Positions 20,657 through 32,812 of a DNA stretch of 64,000 bases are shown in pieces. Numbering within the stretch: the first letter of the stretch is position 1; every line of letters begins with the position of its first letter. The position numbers and the translations under genes were made by a program. This DNA is from Drosophila miranda (taxonomy: Eukaryota; Arthropoda; Insecta; Diptera; Drosophilidae): NCBI RefSeq assembly GCF_003369915.1, contig NC_046674.1:21331657-21395656 (forward strand), in the 5' to 3' direction. The notes beneath the pieces were generated by a model. That model was not told where the DNA came from. It searched no databases and saw only the letters and a program-made list of their open reading frames with translations.

Positions 20657-21339
20657 TCGCGTCTATTTTTATCGCATGATTTCATAGGCATGCGAAAATT
20701 TGTTGTTTTTGCTGTAGAATTATCACGTGTTTCGAAATTCGCCTAATTTCGACAGAAACGTAATTGATTACAATTACAATTGAAATAAAAAGTGTACTAA
20801 ATAATTTTGAAATTAGTTTGATTTTAAGAATTTAGCAACAGGGGCTCCGGCGGGATATCTTCATGAAACAAACTGTAGTTGAAAGGAAAAATCTTCAAAA
20901 AATAAGTCTGCATAAATATCAATATCAATAAATATCGAGCAGCCTGAAGAGATCGCAGGACGAAATGGCCAGAACTCAACGCTCAAGAAGCGTCAAAAAG
21001 TTCAGCTTTTTTTCCGGTAAAACCTAAATAATGTACCATATTAAGCAATGAATGTGAGACCTTACTTATATGGGCCAGGAGCAAGATTCAGTTTTAAGAA
21101 ACGGCAAAAATAAAATTAACGGAAAAAAGTCGACCACCACTATAGTATACAGTATTCTATATTACGGTTTTAATGAGGGGTTCTGGTGGAGACTCCAAAC
21201 TGATTCGATTGTACCTATATTTTTTTTGTGTATATATGTATGTATGTACAAACATATGTACATATATAGTGGAATAACAATACCTTGAATCATTTGAGTC
21301 GGTCGTCCCAAAGACGGGAATTGAATAGAGGCAACATCA

Positions 21340-22400
21340 ACCGAGTACTTGCCATGTTGGCCACTTTAACGGACCCCAAGGACTAGTATTAAAACCTCCT
21401 ATTATTATTATTAATTGCGGTTAATTATAATATGTATTTGATAAACATTCCATATAAACTTTTTAGAGACCTATATCGGGACCAAAGTATATGGAATTGT
21501 GGTTTTATTGACTTTTAATGTTTTCTTTCATGGTGACGGATAAAACAAACTTCGCTCGCAAGTTATTTCACATCGGTACAAAAAGAAATGGTTAAACAAA
21601 CCTCTCTTTGGTTAGGTCCAACCGCTGGGCTATGGAAAAGTATGGACAACAGTCTCCAATGGATGCATTGACCGATTTTACGAACTTCTTCTATATATTT
21701 AGTAGGTATGCAACAAAAATTCTTTACATTTTAAAGCTGTCTCGACGAAATTTTGCAGTTTATTGTATTATTGCAGATATCGAAATTATGTATTAAGATC
21801 GAGATACATACAGGAATTTAATAAAATCAATTAATGGGCTAAAAACATGTCAATATGGGAAAAGTTACAAACCAGCTTGGAAAAGAGAATTTTAACAGTC
21901 ATTCAAGAAAACAGTGTATGCGTGTAAAACCATTTATGTAGTAACCGTGTAGTTACCGTGTAGATACCATTTAAAAACGGGAATTTTGTAGACCTTTTTT
22001 GTTTAAAGCATATTTTATAAACAATCCGACAAAAAGGAATCCTTAAAATGTACCCATCTTGTAGTAAATTAGTTCATCCATCTGATAAAGTTAAATGTTC
22101 ACAGTGAAGGTCCTAGCTGGCTAGTAATAATAAACCGAATATCAAAATCGAGGAATATGATTTTCGATCACGGACAGAGAGCATTTAACCTATTGTCAAC
22201 CAGACCAGTAGGCATTAAAGTAAACTCCACGAAAATTATGAAACTTTAAGATTTTCAGTGCAGTTAAGGTGAATGATTTCGTGGTAATTTTGTTTTTAAG
22301 TCAAGAGAAAGAATGATTTACAAGAAGAATTTAAAAACAGTACCTATATACGTTTTAACCCAAGCTGTTTAAATAAAAGGATGGGATAAGTGGGTTAAGC
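21340..22400. repeat. Dispersed repeat, copy 1 of a tandem pair
   Basis: About 1.1-1.3 kb that recurs, diverged but in the same order, about 1310-1334 bp further on. Matching landmarks are the start (ACTTGCCATGTTGG versus ACTGCCATGTTG), AACCAGCTTGG versus AATCAGCTTGG at 21870/23171, and ACCGAATATCAAAATCGAGG at 22136/23470. The shared end is ATAAGTGGGTTAAG versus CTAAGTGGGCTAAG. A third partial copy lies inverted near 60190-60420. No transposase or polymerase frame is visible, so the class is unknown (a non-autonomous element is possible). Confidence 0.7.
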
Positions 22401-22649
22401 CCATTTTTTCATCGGTATATTTTGAAAATGAATCGGTAGAAACAATGAGTTCCATTCCATACTTTCAAATTATGTACTTTAATAATTGTAGTTGGATCGA
22501 AAAATAGTGATGATTGGAACTGCATTTTCCAACGATTGAAAAGGTGAACCTACCGGGAAATGTACGTGAATATTGGGGCCATTGGGGAATATTATATTAA
22601 CACGACATATCCGAACATGCTGTTCGTGGCCCGTTTCTGCCATCATGCT

Positions 22650-23735
22650 ATTCAGGTACTGCCATGTTGTTCAGTTTAACGGACTTAGGACTGGACTGGT
22701 ATTAAAACTTGGTATTGAAAAGTTACTTTAATATGCATTTGCAATACACCACATATAATATATCCATATAAACTTATTTTTCATGTGGTTGGGTACCCTT
22801 TTCCACATGTTTAAGTATACGGAACAATAAAAAACCGGGTTGGGTAACTGAAAAGGTTTTGAAACGAAAACGGACCGAAAATAGTCAAAAATAAATGTCA
22901 AACCGGTGCTTAAAAAAATCGTTATCGGTTTCAAAAATGTTTTTTCAAAACATGTTAATGCAGCAACATGTTTTACGTAATTACTTACGTTTTACCGTTT
23001 ACGTTTATCCCAGGCTCCACTATATGCGGTAATTAACCAGTTTCTGTTTTAAACTCTTACAGAGACCCTGAATATGTATCGGGATTGATATATAGACACA
23101 CGAAACTAATCATATTGCTTAATAAGTGTACACAATGTAAACCTGAGAAAAGTCATTAATTATGTTTCAAATCAGCTTGGGAAAAAGAATTTTAATGTCA
23201 ATTAAATGAAATAGGGTATAAATATGTCCTTACTCATAACGAATACCTGTTGACCAGCAACAAAGACGTAACAATCGATACACACTTACGTTTCATTCTA
23301 GACACACTTACGTTTTGCGCTTCAACCTTTTATTGCATCAACCTTATTTTAGACACAATCCAAGAAAAAAGAGTTATTAAAACTAGCCAATCTTGTAGAA
23401 AATAGAATTTTCAATCGCATAAAATTAAGAATTAAGAGCTAAAATCTTTATCTAACTAGCAATACTTAACCGAATATCAAAATCGAGGAATTTGAATTCC
23501 GATCATGGGCAGAAAACGATTAACCCATTGTGGACCAGAGGGTATTACTCTCCACGAAAGTTGTTTAATTTGAAGAATTTTAGTGCAGTTCAGGTGAAAG
23601 ACATCGTGATAATTCGTTTTTTAAGTAAAGAGAAAGTATGTATCTACGAGAAGAACTTGCAAACTGTATTATTTTCCGCCGTTTACCTCAAGTTGTTGAA
23701 CTGCTTAAATAGAGGGGGCTAAGTGGGCTAAGTTT
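22650..23735. repeat. Dispersed repeat, copy 2 of a tandem pair
   Basis: Second copy of the repeat described at 21340. It ends with AGAGGGGGCTAAGTGGGCTAAG, only about 30 bp from the anchor core promoter. It contains short open frames (for example 23492-23722) that are not shared intact with the other copies, so they are not taken as genes. Confidence 0.7.
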
Positions 23736-23762
23736 ATTAGTGAGACCCTGTCTGTGAGATCG

Positions 23763-23773
23763 TGGTCACACTG
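23763..23773. promoter_or_regulatory. Core promoter Motif 1 of anchor
   Basis: TGGTCACACTG fits the fly core promoter element Motif 1 (consensus YGGTCACACTR, bound by M1BP), which marks TATA-less, broadly expressed genes. It sits about 520 bp upstream of the anchor start codon with no better promoter in between, so transcription probably begins close by. Confidence 0.6.
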
Positions 23774-24153
23774 CTGCTGTTTCGACTCCCACAAAAGCGC
23801 ATCGGCGGGCGCTCAAAAAGTTAATTTAATAATAAACAATATACCAAGTTGTTAATAACGAGTGCCGCGGGAAACGTGCAGTGCGAATAAGATGAGCCCA
23901 CGCAAAATTAACCGCCCGAACAGATGAAATCGAGAGTAGCGTCCTCGTCGGCGTCGCAAATATTGTGCTTTGAACATGAAAACGAGTGCTAAAAATATAA
24001 AACAACAACAATTGGCACTGCGTAGAAAAGCCAATTAAATAATAGAGCATCCGTTGTCTGGTTTTAAAGCGAAAGGAAAAAACCGCTGCACTGGTTTGAT
24101 TTTTGCGAAAAACTCAATATTAAAGCAGCTGCTTGTCGCGCGTGCCACCCTTT

Positions 24154-24161
24154 TGACGTCA
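24154..24161. promoter_or_regulatory. Perfect CRE palindrome in the anchor 5' region
   Basis: TGACGTCA, followed within 60 bp by two half-site-like TGACG motifs near 24211-24226. It lies between the Motif 1 promoter and the start codon, so it is either in the 5'UTR or marks a second promoter. Confidence 0.35.
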
Positions 24162-24284
24162 CAGCGCCGTCAGCTGCAGAACAAACTCTTCCACGGGTGG
24201 TGGTGCACCATGACGTACCAGTGACGCGCAGCTCACCTACCCTACTACCCCAATAGTACCTGAATATAGAGTGCATTAGTCGCA

Positions 24285-27200
24285 ATGGATAGTTCTATGT
24301 ACTACGCAAAGGACAATAATGTGGCCAACACCTCAGAGGCGGCAGCATTAATGGAGGCCGTTGCCACGACGGTCAGGGCCAATGCCACGCCACGCGTCGA
24401 CGATGGCGGTGTATCCATGAACAATTTCTATCCGGCATTGGTTCAGTGCTTTGGCATCATCATATGCGGGTTAGTAGACGAGTCACATGAGAGTACGTGT
24501 GGGCAGATGATAAGATTATAGAAATCGATAGTGCTGCTTTCATTGCTCTTGCATCCCCCTCAAAGTTCAGGGTTCAGCTGTGCAGGTGTGTGGGGAAGGT
24601 CCCCTTTACACATTCGCCCCCTAATATGGGGTCTCAAAGTTCATATAGATATTGCCCCCCTCCCAACTCTACACGCATCCCACGCAGTGGCACCGTGACG
24701 CTCTTTTCCCCTTATCAGAGCGCGTACGTGCCGCAAAGGAAAGTTCTCCATTGAGTGTCCATTATGCCCCGCCATTCAATTTCTCTGATTTGCCCATTTA
24801 TTGCCCCTCTTTCGGCACTTATCTAGTGCCCACTCGCATTTAATCTTCTGCCAAACTGCTGTCTCATGATCCAATTCGATTCGTTTGTTATTCCAAATAA
24901 ACTCCAGACACACACGCAAAAAATGGTTGAACAATCAGTTAAATGAGTGTCTGTTATTTTTAAAATGTTTGTATGTACTTTTTTTTGGGAACATGAGATA
25001 TGGGGCTGTGCAAAATGTTGCATATCCCAGGCATTATTTGTAGATAAAAGTGAAATGGAACTTACGGGTGTTCTGTGGAATTTTTTTTTTGCAGCTTTCT
25101 TTTTAAAAAAAAAATATTAAATTACCCAGCGACAGAGATCTGAATGATGATATGAGGACTCCTACCTAACAAAAGGCTTGGTTAAACAGCAGCATTTTGT
25201 TTTATATTGGGGCGGGGGGTTGATATATCCTACCTTCCGTACCCAAAATACCCAAAAAACGGAGCCGTCTTTTCCAATTTTCCCTCACTCAGGGTTTTTC
25301 ATAATTTTGTCAGCCCCATTCCCTGGTTTTATAGCTTTGCAACGGACTGTAGCCCTTGTTTATTGTCTTGTTTTTTTCGTCTTGTAATTTATGCTGCCTG
25401 TTCTTTGTGGAATTTCTGATTTATTGCAAAAAAAAAAAAAAAAAAAAAAAAAAAACGACAGTAGGGTTTTTTTTTAATAACAACATTTCCGTTGAGTCAT
25501 TGAAGTAGAAATCGGATTTAGATATTTTTATGTGGATTCTTGCATTACTTCCCACTGTACAACACAAAAATCTGAACCAATTTGGCAACGTTTGTGGTCG
25601 CAATTTTCCGGGGAAATTGCCATGAAGCCATGAAGCCATGAAATTGTTGAACAGAGTGCCTGCCGCTCACTCGCCGCGGGAACAACCTATGGAAATCGGA
25701 AATCGGAAATCTCCCACGGGTGGTCTCTTGTTATATCTTGATATATGCATCTGAGCCGAAACCTAATTGCCTTTTAAACAATAATCGAAAGTAAAAACGT
25801 TTAGAGAGTGCGGGGGAAAAAAACAAACGTAAAAATACGGGAGAGAGAGAGTCAACAAAACAATTACAAAAATGACCTTGCCAAACGGTGCAGCATTCAG
25901 CAGGCAGCAGACAGTAGCAGCAGCACCTGAGGCAACATCTATCTAATATCGTATCTATTGTGTTGTACTTATTTAGATTATGCAAGCACCTATTGCCGTA
26001 TTTGACTGCCAATTACTGGCGATATGCATGCTACACCCCCAGCGTAGACATTCATTCAAATGCATTCCTACTGTTCAATCAAATAATTATAGAATAGATA
26101 TTGCACTCCCCCAAGTGGGGGTTCGGTTCGGTAATATCATTTTATTTTATTACTCAAAAGTTCTCCCGTCATCCGCCGAAAATGTCGTACGGAGCGCCTC
26201 ACGACTCCACAGACGCTCTGTAAGGGCTTTAATTCCTACAAAAAATTTATTAAATGATGAAAGAACACAGTCTGTCTCTAAATATAAAAAAGCTGTTTGA
26301 AATTAGAGCTAACAAATCTTTATTATTACAATCTCAAAGCTCTTTAGATTGAATATCCCAATATTTGCACTCCCAACTTTGTGATCTCTGGAACAGATAT
26401 GTATTTAAAACAGTAGCGCATCAATTCCAGTTTTATTTATATATATTTCGTGTCGCTCGTAATGCAATAAAAAAGGAATTTATTTTACGACCATTATCAG
26501 ATTGAAATTATACTTTAATCTTTTATTTGGTGGAACGTTGCGTTCGTATTTTGATTCATTCGGTGTTAATTGACGCTCTCACCGTTTCGAATTGATGGAT
26601 TTCCTTTCTAGACTTTCGATCGGGCTACAGGCTGATAAGCTTAGGTAGTAATTACCGGAATATACTTCCCACCCCAGAGCTGCCGCTGCTGCTGCTGCCA
26701 CTTTAGCTTACATATACGGAATACTATATAATGTATAATTTGTATGGCATATTCCATATGGGTTAAAGCAATTCTAATCTAGAAGCACACGCAGCTGTTT
26801 CTTCTGTTGGTTGGGGGGAAGCTGGCGGTTTCTAGAGAGTTGCCTAACAGGTCGGTCGCCAGAGAGAATTTCATGTATTTCATGCCAGGGAATATCTTGT
26901 CACACTGCAACTGAGGCGCGGCACGTACTTAGGGCGATTGCCACTCTACTAGTTCTCCATTTCAAAAGGTTTTTCTGTTTCTAATCCCTCAGTTTAGGGA
27001 AACCTTAACCGCACAGAACCTTTCTGTTTACGGCAGGTAGTACCGCCATGATCGGCTCACTATATCTAGACCAGGTATCGGTTGTGGGCAGGACATTCAG
27101 TTCTCTGCAGTCCAGCCGAGCAGTCGAATATATTGAATAAACCATTCCTAGGATTGGGAGATCTAGTATAGCTAGAAACGTTGGATCTGCATGGGCATCC

Positions 27201-30200
27201 CCAGGGTCTTCCAGTTACCCAAACCCGGCAACTCTTTCCGATTTCTGTTGCTGCGTTACTCCAAAACACTTGTAGCGCGCCCTCTAGATAAATGGGTAAA
27301 TAAGGAAATGCTATTTACCTTTACTTTTGTTGTGTTCCCAAGACCTTAAAGTTATTTTTTGTGAAGAATGTGCTTGTTCAAGAACATCTGTTGAAACGTA
27401 TATTTATAGCTTTCTTTCATGGAAAGAAATCTCTCGCTAAGGCTTTATAGATTTTCAACTTGAATGGAATCTAGGGTACAGTTTGGACTATTTGATCTAT
27501 GCCTTTGCAAGACACTTCCTTATCAATAATGTTTACACTTTGTAGCAGATAGGAATACACAATTGTCGCGAGTATTTCTGGAATTCCAAAGAATGCCAAA
27601 AATGTATGACACATCGGGGAGTTCAGGCAGAGGCCGATGCCACACACATAACGAAAGAAATCTCCTATCTCTTGAGCATCTTCCAGAGACAAACAGAGAC
27701 ATTATTCCGGTTCTTCCCAGCAGCCATAAACTCAAGCAAAGTAGCGATTTGTGGAACTGCAGTAAATTAGCATTGAGTCATGCCCCGTGGAGGCCGCATT
27801 CGGGGAAGTACTCCGCATACTCCAGTTTGCCAGGCAGACGGACAGACAGACAGATGTCCGAAGCACAGGGGAAGTTCATTTTGGTGTGACAGAAATACAG
27901 ATTTTTACCTGAGAAACGTTTACAAATCGTTTGTTATCCAAGAGACCAGACGCCGCCGAAATCGAAACTGGTTTACAAGCCGGATCACGTGTGGTGTGTC
28001 TGGTGATTGCTTTATATACAAATAAATAAATTAATATGTATATGCATCAGAGTTTCCGCCTTTCCGGCGGGGGGACTTGCTTAACAACTGCCTCAGGGGA
28101 GGGGAGGGCGTGGCCAGACACGCCTTTACAAGCCGCACAACAAATTGATTAATAAATGTTCTCTTTTTTGATTGCAGTTACATTGCCGGACGCTTCAAGA
28201 TCATCAGCAATGCGGAAACCAAGGGACTGGGCACCTTTGTGGGCACCTTTGCCCTGCCCTCGCTCATCTTCCTGTCGCTGGTGGAACTCAACTGGAGTGC
28301 CGTCAACTGGAGCTTTCTCCTGGCGATGCTGGTGTCCAAGGCGATTGTCTTCTTTTCGGTGCTGATCATTTCCCTGCTGGTGGCGAGGCCGCTCAACTAT
28401 GCCCGCGGCGGTTTGATGGCCATTTTCTGTACGCAGAGCAATGATTTTGCCATCGGCTATCCCATAGGTGGGTTTCATCATCATTTGTTAAATGCATTAA
28501 TCATAGTTATTAATCACCCCCAGTTATGGCTCTGTACAAGGATGTGCATCCGGAATATGCCGCGTATCTGTATTTGATGGCACCCATTTCGCTGGCCATA
28601 CTCAATCCCATTGGTTTGGTGCTCATGGAGATCTCCAAGATAATCAAGAACAAGGAGGAGGCGGTAAGAACTCTACAGTGGAGCATCTCTGTGCACAGAT
28701 ATCTAATCCTTTGCCCCTCCTTTTGGCAGACACGCAATCCGCCACTGTGTCCGGAAACCTGTCCAGCCGAGCAAATGGCCAAACGGAATAGATGCTTCGG
28801 CGACCGTGCCATACTGGTGTTCAATACCATTGTGGCACTGTTCTTCAATCCACTGCTGTTGATGACCCTGCTGGGCGTGGCCGGGGGATTTCTTTTCCCC
28901 CATGGCCTGCCCGAAACGGTATCCAGCACGCTGCGCACTCTCGGACAGAGCTTCTCGGCCACTGCCTTGTTTCTGCTCGGCCTGAAGATTGTCGGTGGCC
29001 GGGGAACAGAGAACAAGAGCATTGGGTTCCTATTGCCTGGCGTCCTCATTCTAGTCAAGATGTGAGTTGGTGTTTATAGCGCTTTATGTTTGGATATTAA
29101 TGGCGCCTTCTTTGCATATAGATTGGTGCTGCCTTTGGTGATCCGGCAGACGGTGAACATCATGCAGGCGGGCCAGAACTTCAATGACACCACAGAGCTG
29201 AGCACTTTCGGCTTTCTCTATGGCACCTTTCCCGCTGCCCCGGGCGCCTTTGTCATTGCCACGCAGTACAACATGGAAGTGGAATTGGTAAGGCGTACAA
29301 AGTTAATTGTTGACACCCTTTTTCAAAACCCTTTGTGCTCGTAGGTTGCTCGCAGTATGGTCTTTTGCACGTTCATCTCAGCGCCTCTCATGTTCATATC
29401 CGCCAAAATGATATCGCTGACGAATCTAAAGCCTCTGGATTATCTGCACGAGCTGGACGCCTTCTCGTTTGACATTAGCATTGCTGGGGCAGCTGCCTGC
29501 TGTTGCATGCTGACCCTGATGATTGTCACGAAGCGCTGTAAGCGCATGCCGCAGCGAATTACCTTCTGTCTGGTGCTGTCTCAGGTGAGGGATTACTGCT
29601 GCTGCTCTCCCAGGATCTGTTCTTAATACACTTTCTCTGTAGCTCATGTGCTGCATTGGGGTTATACTGTGGTCCAAGATGGAGCATGTGCCACGCTGGC
29701 CCTTGTATCTGCAGTTCTTTTTGTTCAACATTGGCACCTACAGCACTCGCCTGTGGACGGCTCTGTTGGCCATCTCCCTGCTCTTCCTGCAGTGCCGCAG
29801 CCTGTGTTTTGTGCTCAAAATGTGGCCCTATATGGTAATCAATTGATTTTCACTCATCTCTTGCTATTTATTAATCTGAGTCTGGCTTTTTTTTTAGTTG
29901 GTGTTCGCTTGGGGCGTGCCTGCCATAATTTCGGGTCTCCTGGTGGCCTTCGACTCGAATGTGATGTCGGGAGAGAAACATCATCCCAGCTTTCAATATG
30001 GAAATGCCCAGGCAGCCATCGCTGTTTTTATGCTAGTCATGTGCTTTATAGGTTAGTCCTCATGGCATTATTTAGACACTTTTGGTCTCCCCCCCCAACA
30101 ACGTGATGATAAAACTATATACATTGAAAAGTTAATAACAGTCTGTCGTGACCCTCTTCTAGGGATATATTCCACCCTCCTTTTGAGCGCTGGGTGAAAT

Positions 30201-32257
30201 TTGTTTAAACAGAAGAGTGAAAGAATGTCGGAAAATATTTTCTGCATAGTGTATCTATGGTTTTGGTTTGAAATTTGTTTCATTTTTCATCGTTGCCAAA
30301 ACGAGAGACACAACGTCCAACTAATGTTGTTCCTGATTTCATTCTGGGTGCTTAAATATTTTTCCCAGCTTTAAAAGTGGGTGATTGATACCCTCCTACT
30401 TGGCCCCAGGAATAAGTTATATTTCCTTGGCAATAGGAAAGAGGCCTGGCAGTTGTTCCCACAATACGTGATGCATGTAAAGTTTTCAATCTGATTTGAC
30501 TGTTGTGGAATATCTTTTTTTGTATCTTAATTTGAAGAATTTTGTAAAGTGAGATTTTCTTAAATATTTTGCAGTGACTGTCGGTTGCTTGGTGCTGCAT
30601 CAGCGGTACAAGAAACGCTACGAGAAGTTCATGACCTATTCACGTGAGCTGTCGAATCCAGAGTCGGGTACGCACTTCGATATGCCTTCACCTGCCACAA
30701 ATTCCACAACATTAATCGAATTTTTTTACCCCAGAATCTTCCGATTTGCATTCGACTATATCCACAACAAATTTGCTGAGCCACACAGATCGAACCTCGC
30801 TAAGGCAGAGCGTGCGCACTGCTTCATATTCGTCCTCGTCGGACGATGATGAAATGATACCCACAGCCGCGGGAGTGCCAGTGAACAGAGCCAATAGCAG
30901 TGGAGGCTGTGGCTCGGGCAATGGCAATTGCTGTTCCGGAGGAAGTGCCGTGACGACCCCAACAACAACCAGCACTGTGGTGGTGGACATTGAGGATCTG
31001 TTGAGTCGCAATCGTCAGCGATCGAATGCTGTTAATCCCAAAGATCTGGACAAAATCGAAACCGAACCAGCCACAACAGAAGAGTATGTTACATAGTATT
31101 CTATACGTTTCCAATGAAAAGGTCTTACGGTGTTGTTTTCCTTGAAGGATACGCAGTCACATGTGCAGCAGTTCGTTCAACTGCGGGCCGAGCACTTCGC
31201 GGCAAAGCTGTCAGACGATTATCGAACGGTATGAGGATCAGACACGACGCGGACTCGAACCGCTGGAGCAAACAAGCGACTCGGACGAGCATCAGACGCT
31301 GAAGCACACCGTCCTGCTGATTGCTCTGCTGTGCTCCATGTTTGTGGGCCTGGCCGTGTCCATTTGGACATTGGTGATGGAGGGCATGTCGGGCATCTAT
31401 CTGGAGCTGAGTTTCCTCGACGCTTTCCTCAATTTCGGCCAGGGTCTCATCGTCTTGGCTGTGTTCATAACGGATATGGGAGAGCTGCTCATGCCAGTGG
31501 TCAAGCTCTGGCGGAAGTTATGGTAAGATACGGGATGAGGGGAAAATCCTTTGAGAAAAGCTTTTCATTTGCTTTTGCTTGTCACAGGTATGGAGCGAAT
31601 GTCGTCAGCCTGCCGCACTGGTCGAATGTTCGTCCCGAAACGAAGACCATTTGCGAACAGTTTCGCAATCATCATTTGGAGAACTGCAAGAAGGACATCG
31701 CCAAGGACAGAAGGTGAGGATTTGTGGCATCATTTAAACATAGCTTGTAGTTAGATACAAAACAAACTGTAGGATTAGCTGTAGGACATTTGATCAGTAG
31801 AGAAATGTGTATTTTTATTTTTGAAACCCTTTCTGCATTAGAAATTTGAGCAGCGATAGGATTAATCAATTGGAAGATATGTTTGTAGGACATTTTTAAT
31901 TTGGAAATGTAGGTAAGATCCATTTTCGACCTCCCAGCTCTTGATTAGCGCTCTCTCCCTCTCTATTTCATTCGATATTTGACAGACAGATCGTAGTACT
32001 GCCTTATCTCTGGTTGAACATTTATTAACCTATTCTTGTGTGTGTGTTTCCACAGGTGGCGCATTCGTGTCTACCGCAAGGTGTTTTATGGCAGCGAATT
32101 TGTCAGCTGGCTCATCGAGGTGGGCCTCTCCAAGGACCGCATGGAGGCGGTGCACTATGCCCGGCATCTGGTCGACGGCCGGGTACTGCGGCACATCAAC
32201 AACGTCTATCATTTCGAGGATAAGCTGCTGCTCTACAACTTTTGCAGTCGCATCTAA
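24285..32257 (+). CDS. anchor: anchor (GPR155/LYCHOS-like transporter-GPCR with DEP domain)
   Basis: Thirteen coding exons join in phase to 944 aa: 24285-24469, 28178-28467, 28524-28663, 28730-29061, 29122-29287, 29345-29584, 29643-29834, 29898-30051, 30575-30667, 30735-31083, 31157-31522, 31588-31713, 32056-32257. The N-terminal two thirds are a PIN-type carrier domain (MNNFYPALVQCFGIIICGYI, then CTQSNDFAIGYPI and many hydrophobic helices). Further membrane helices follow (LMCCIGVILWSK; TVLLIALLCSMFVGLAVSIW), then a C-terminal DEP domain (GSEFVSWLIEVGLSKDRMEA, then GRVLRHINNVYHFED). This order is that of GPR155/LYCHOS, whose vertebrate member senses cholesterol at the lysosome and acts on mTORC1. 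The fly gene anchor is linked to wing vein growth. The cytosolic loop on exon 10 is Ser/Gly rich. The 3' splice site of exon 11 is the least certain junction. Confidence 0.9.
24470..28177 (+). other. First intron of anchor (3.7 kb)
   Basis: The donor GTTAGT starts at 24470 and the acceptor GATTGCAG ends at 28177; the glycine codon is restored across the junction. It contains a 28-base A run at 25428-25455, a GA stretch at about 25841-25852 and a GACAGACA repeat near 27838-27854. An open frame on the minus strand (about 27471-27740) has hydrophobic stretches but no family I can name. Nothing else is supported. Confidence 0.65.
30052..30574 (+). other. anchor intron 8
   Basis: Donor GTTAGT, acceptor ATTTTGCAG. 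AT-rich with no coding segment seen. Confidence 0.75.
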
Positions 32258-32812
32258 AAGGCAAAGCCACAAAAAGATGAAGCAACTACGCCAAATTTAG
32301 TTCGATTTTTGTTTAGTTTTCTGTATGTTTTGTAGGTAATTTTGTCTGCTGTGATTGTATGCGAGCACCGCACACACACGTGCCCACACACATCACAGCC
32401 TAGTGTGTGTGGGTGGGCGTGTGACAGAGAGGGAGCGTAAGAGACGAAGAGAGGAAGAGCTAGTGAAATGTTTATAATGTCCAAGTTTTTTTTTTTATGT
32501 TTATTCACTAAGTAGCTGCCTTGGGTCGCCCAGCCCCAGCTATATGTAGGCTATATAGTGCAATATAGAATACAGAATGACGTATGAGAACGGAGGAAGA
32601 AGTATACAGATACGAGAAGAAAGTTTCCTAATCTAAACCCAAAAAGAATAGAAAAACAACGATATCCTTGTCACAAACAAGTGAAAACTGTGCATAAAAC
32701 GTTTGTGGATGATAACCAAAGCTATAAACGAATCTAATATATATGTAATATTATATACCTATCTATATATATACGTACCTGTAGTATAGTGTAAACCCAT
32801 CCCATGAATAAA
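32258..32812 (+). other. anchor 3'UTR with polyadenylation signal
   Basis: This follows the stop at 32255-32257. GT/CA repeats lie at 32370-32420. An AATAAA hexamer is at 32807-32812, just before an AT dinucleotide run (32813-32836), and is a reasonable end for the transcript. Confidence 0.55.

Noticed and set aside
27471..27740. Minus-strand frame with hydrophobic segments in the first intron of anchor
   Set aside because: It suggested a chemoreceptor-like fragment, but two frames overlap and neither carries a diagnostic motif, so there is too little to call.
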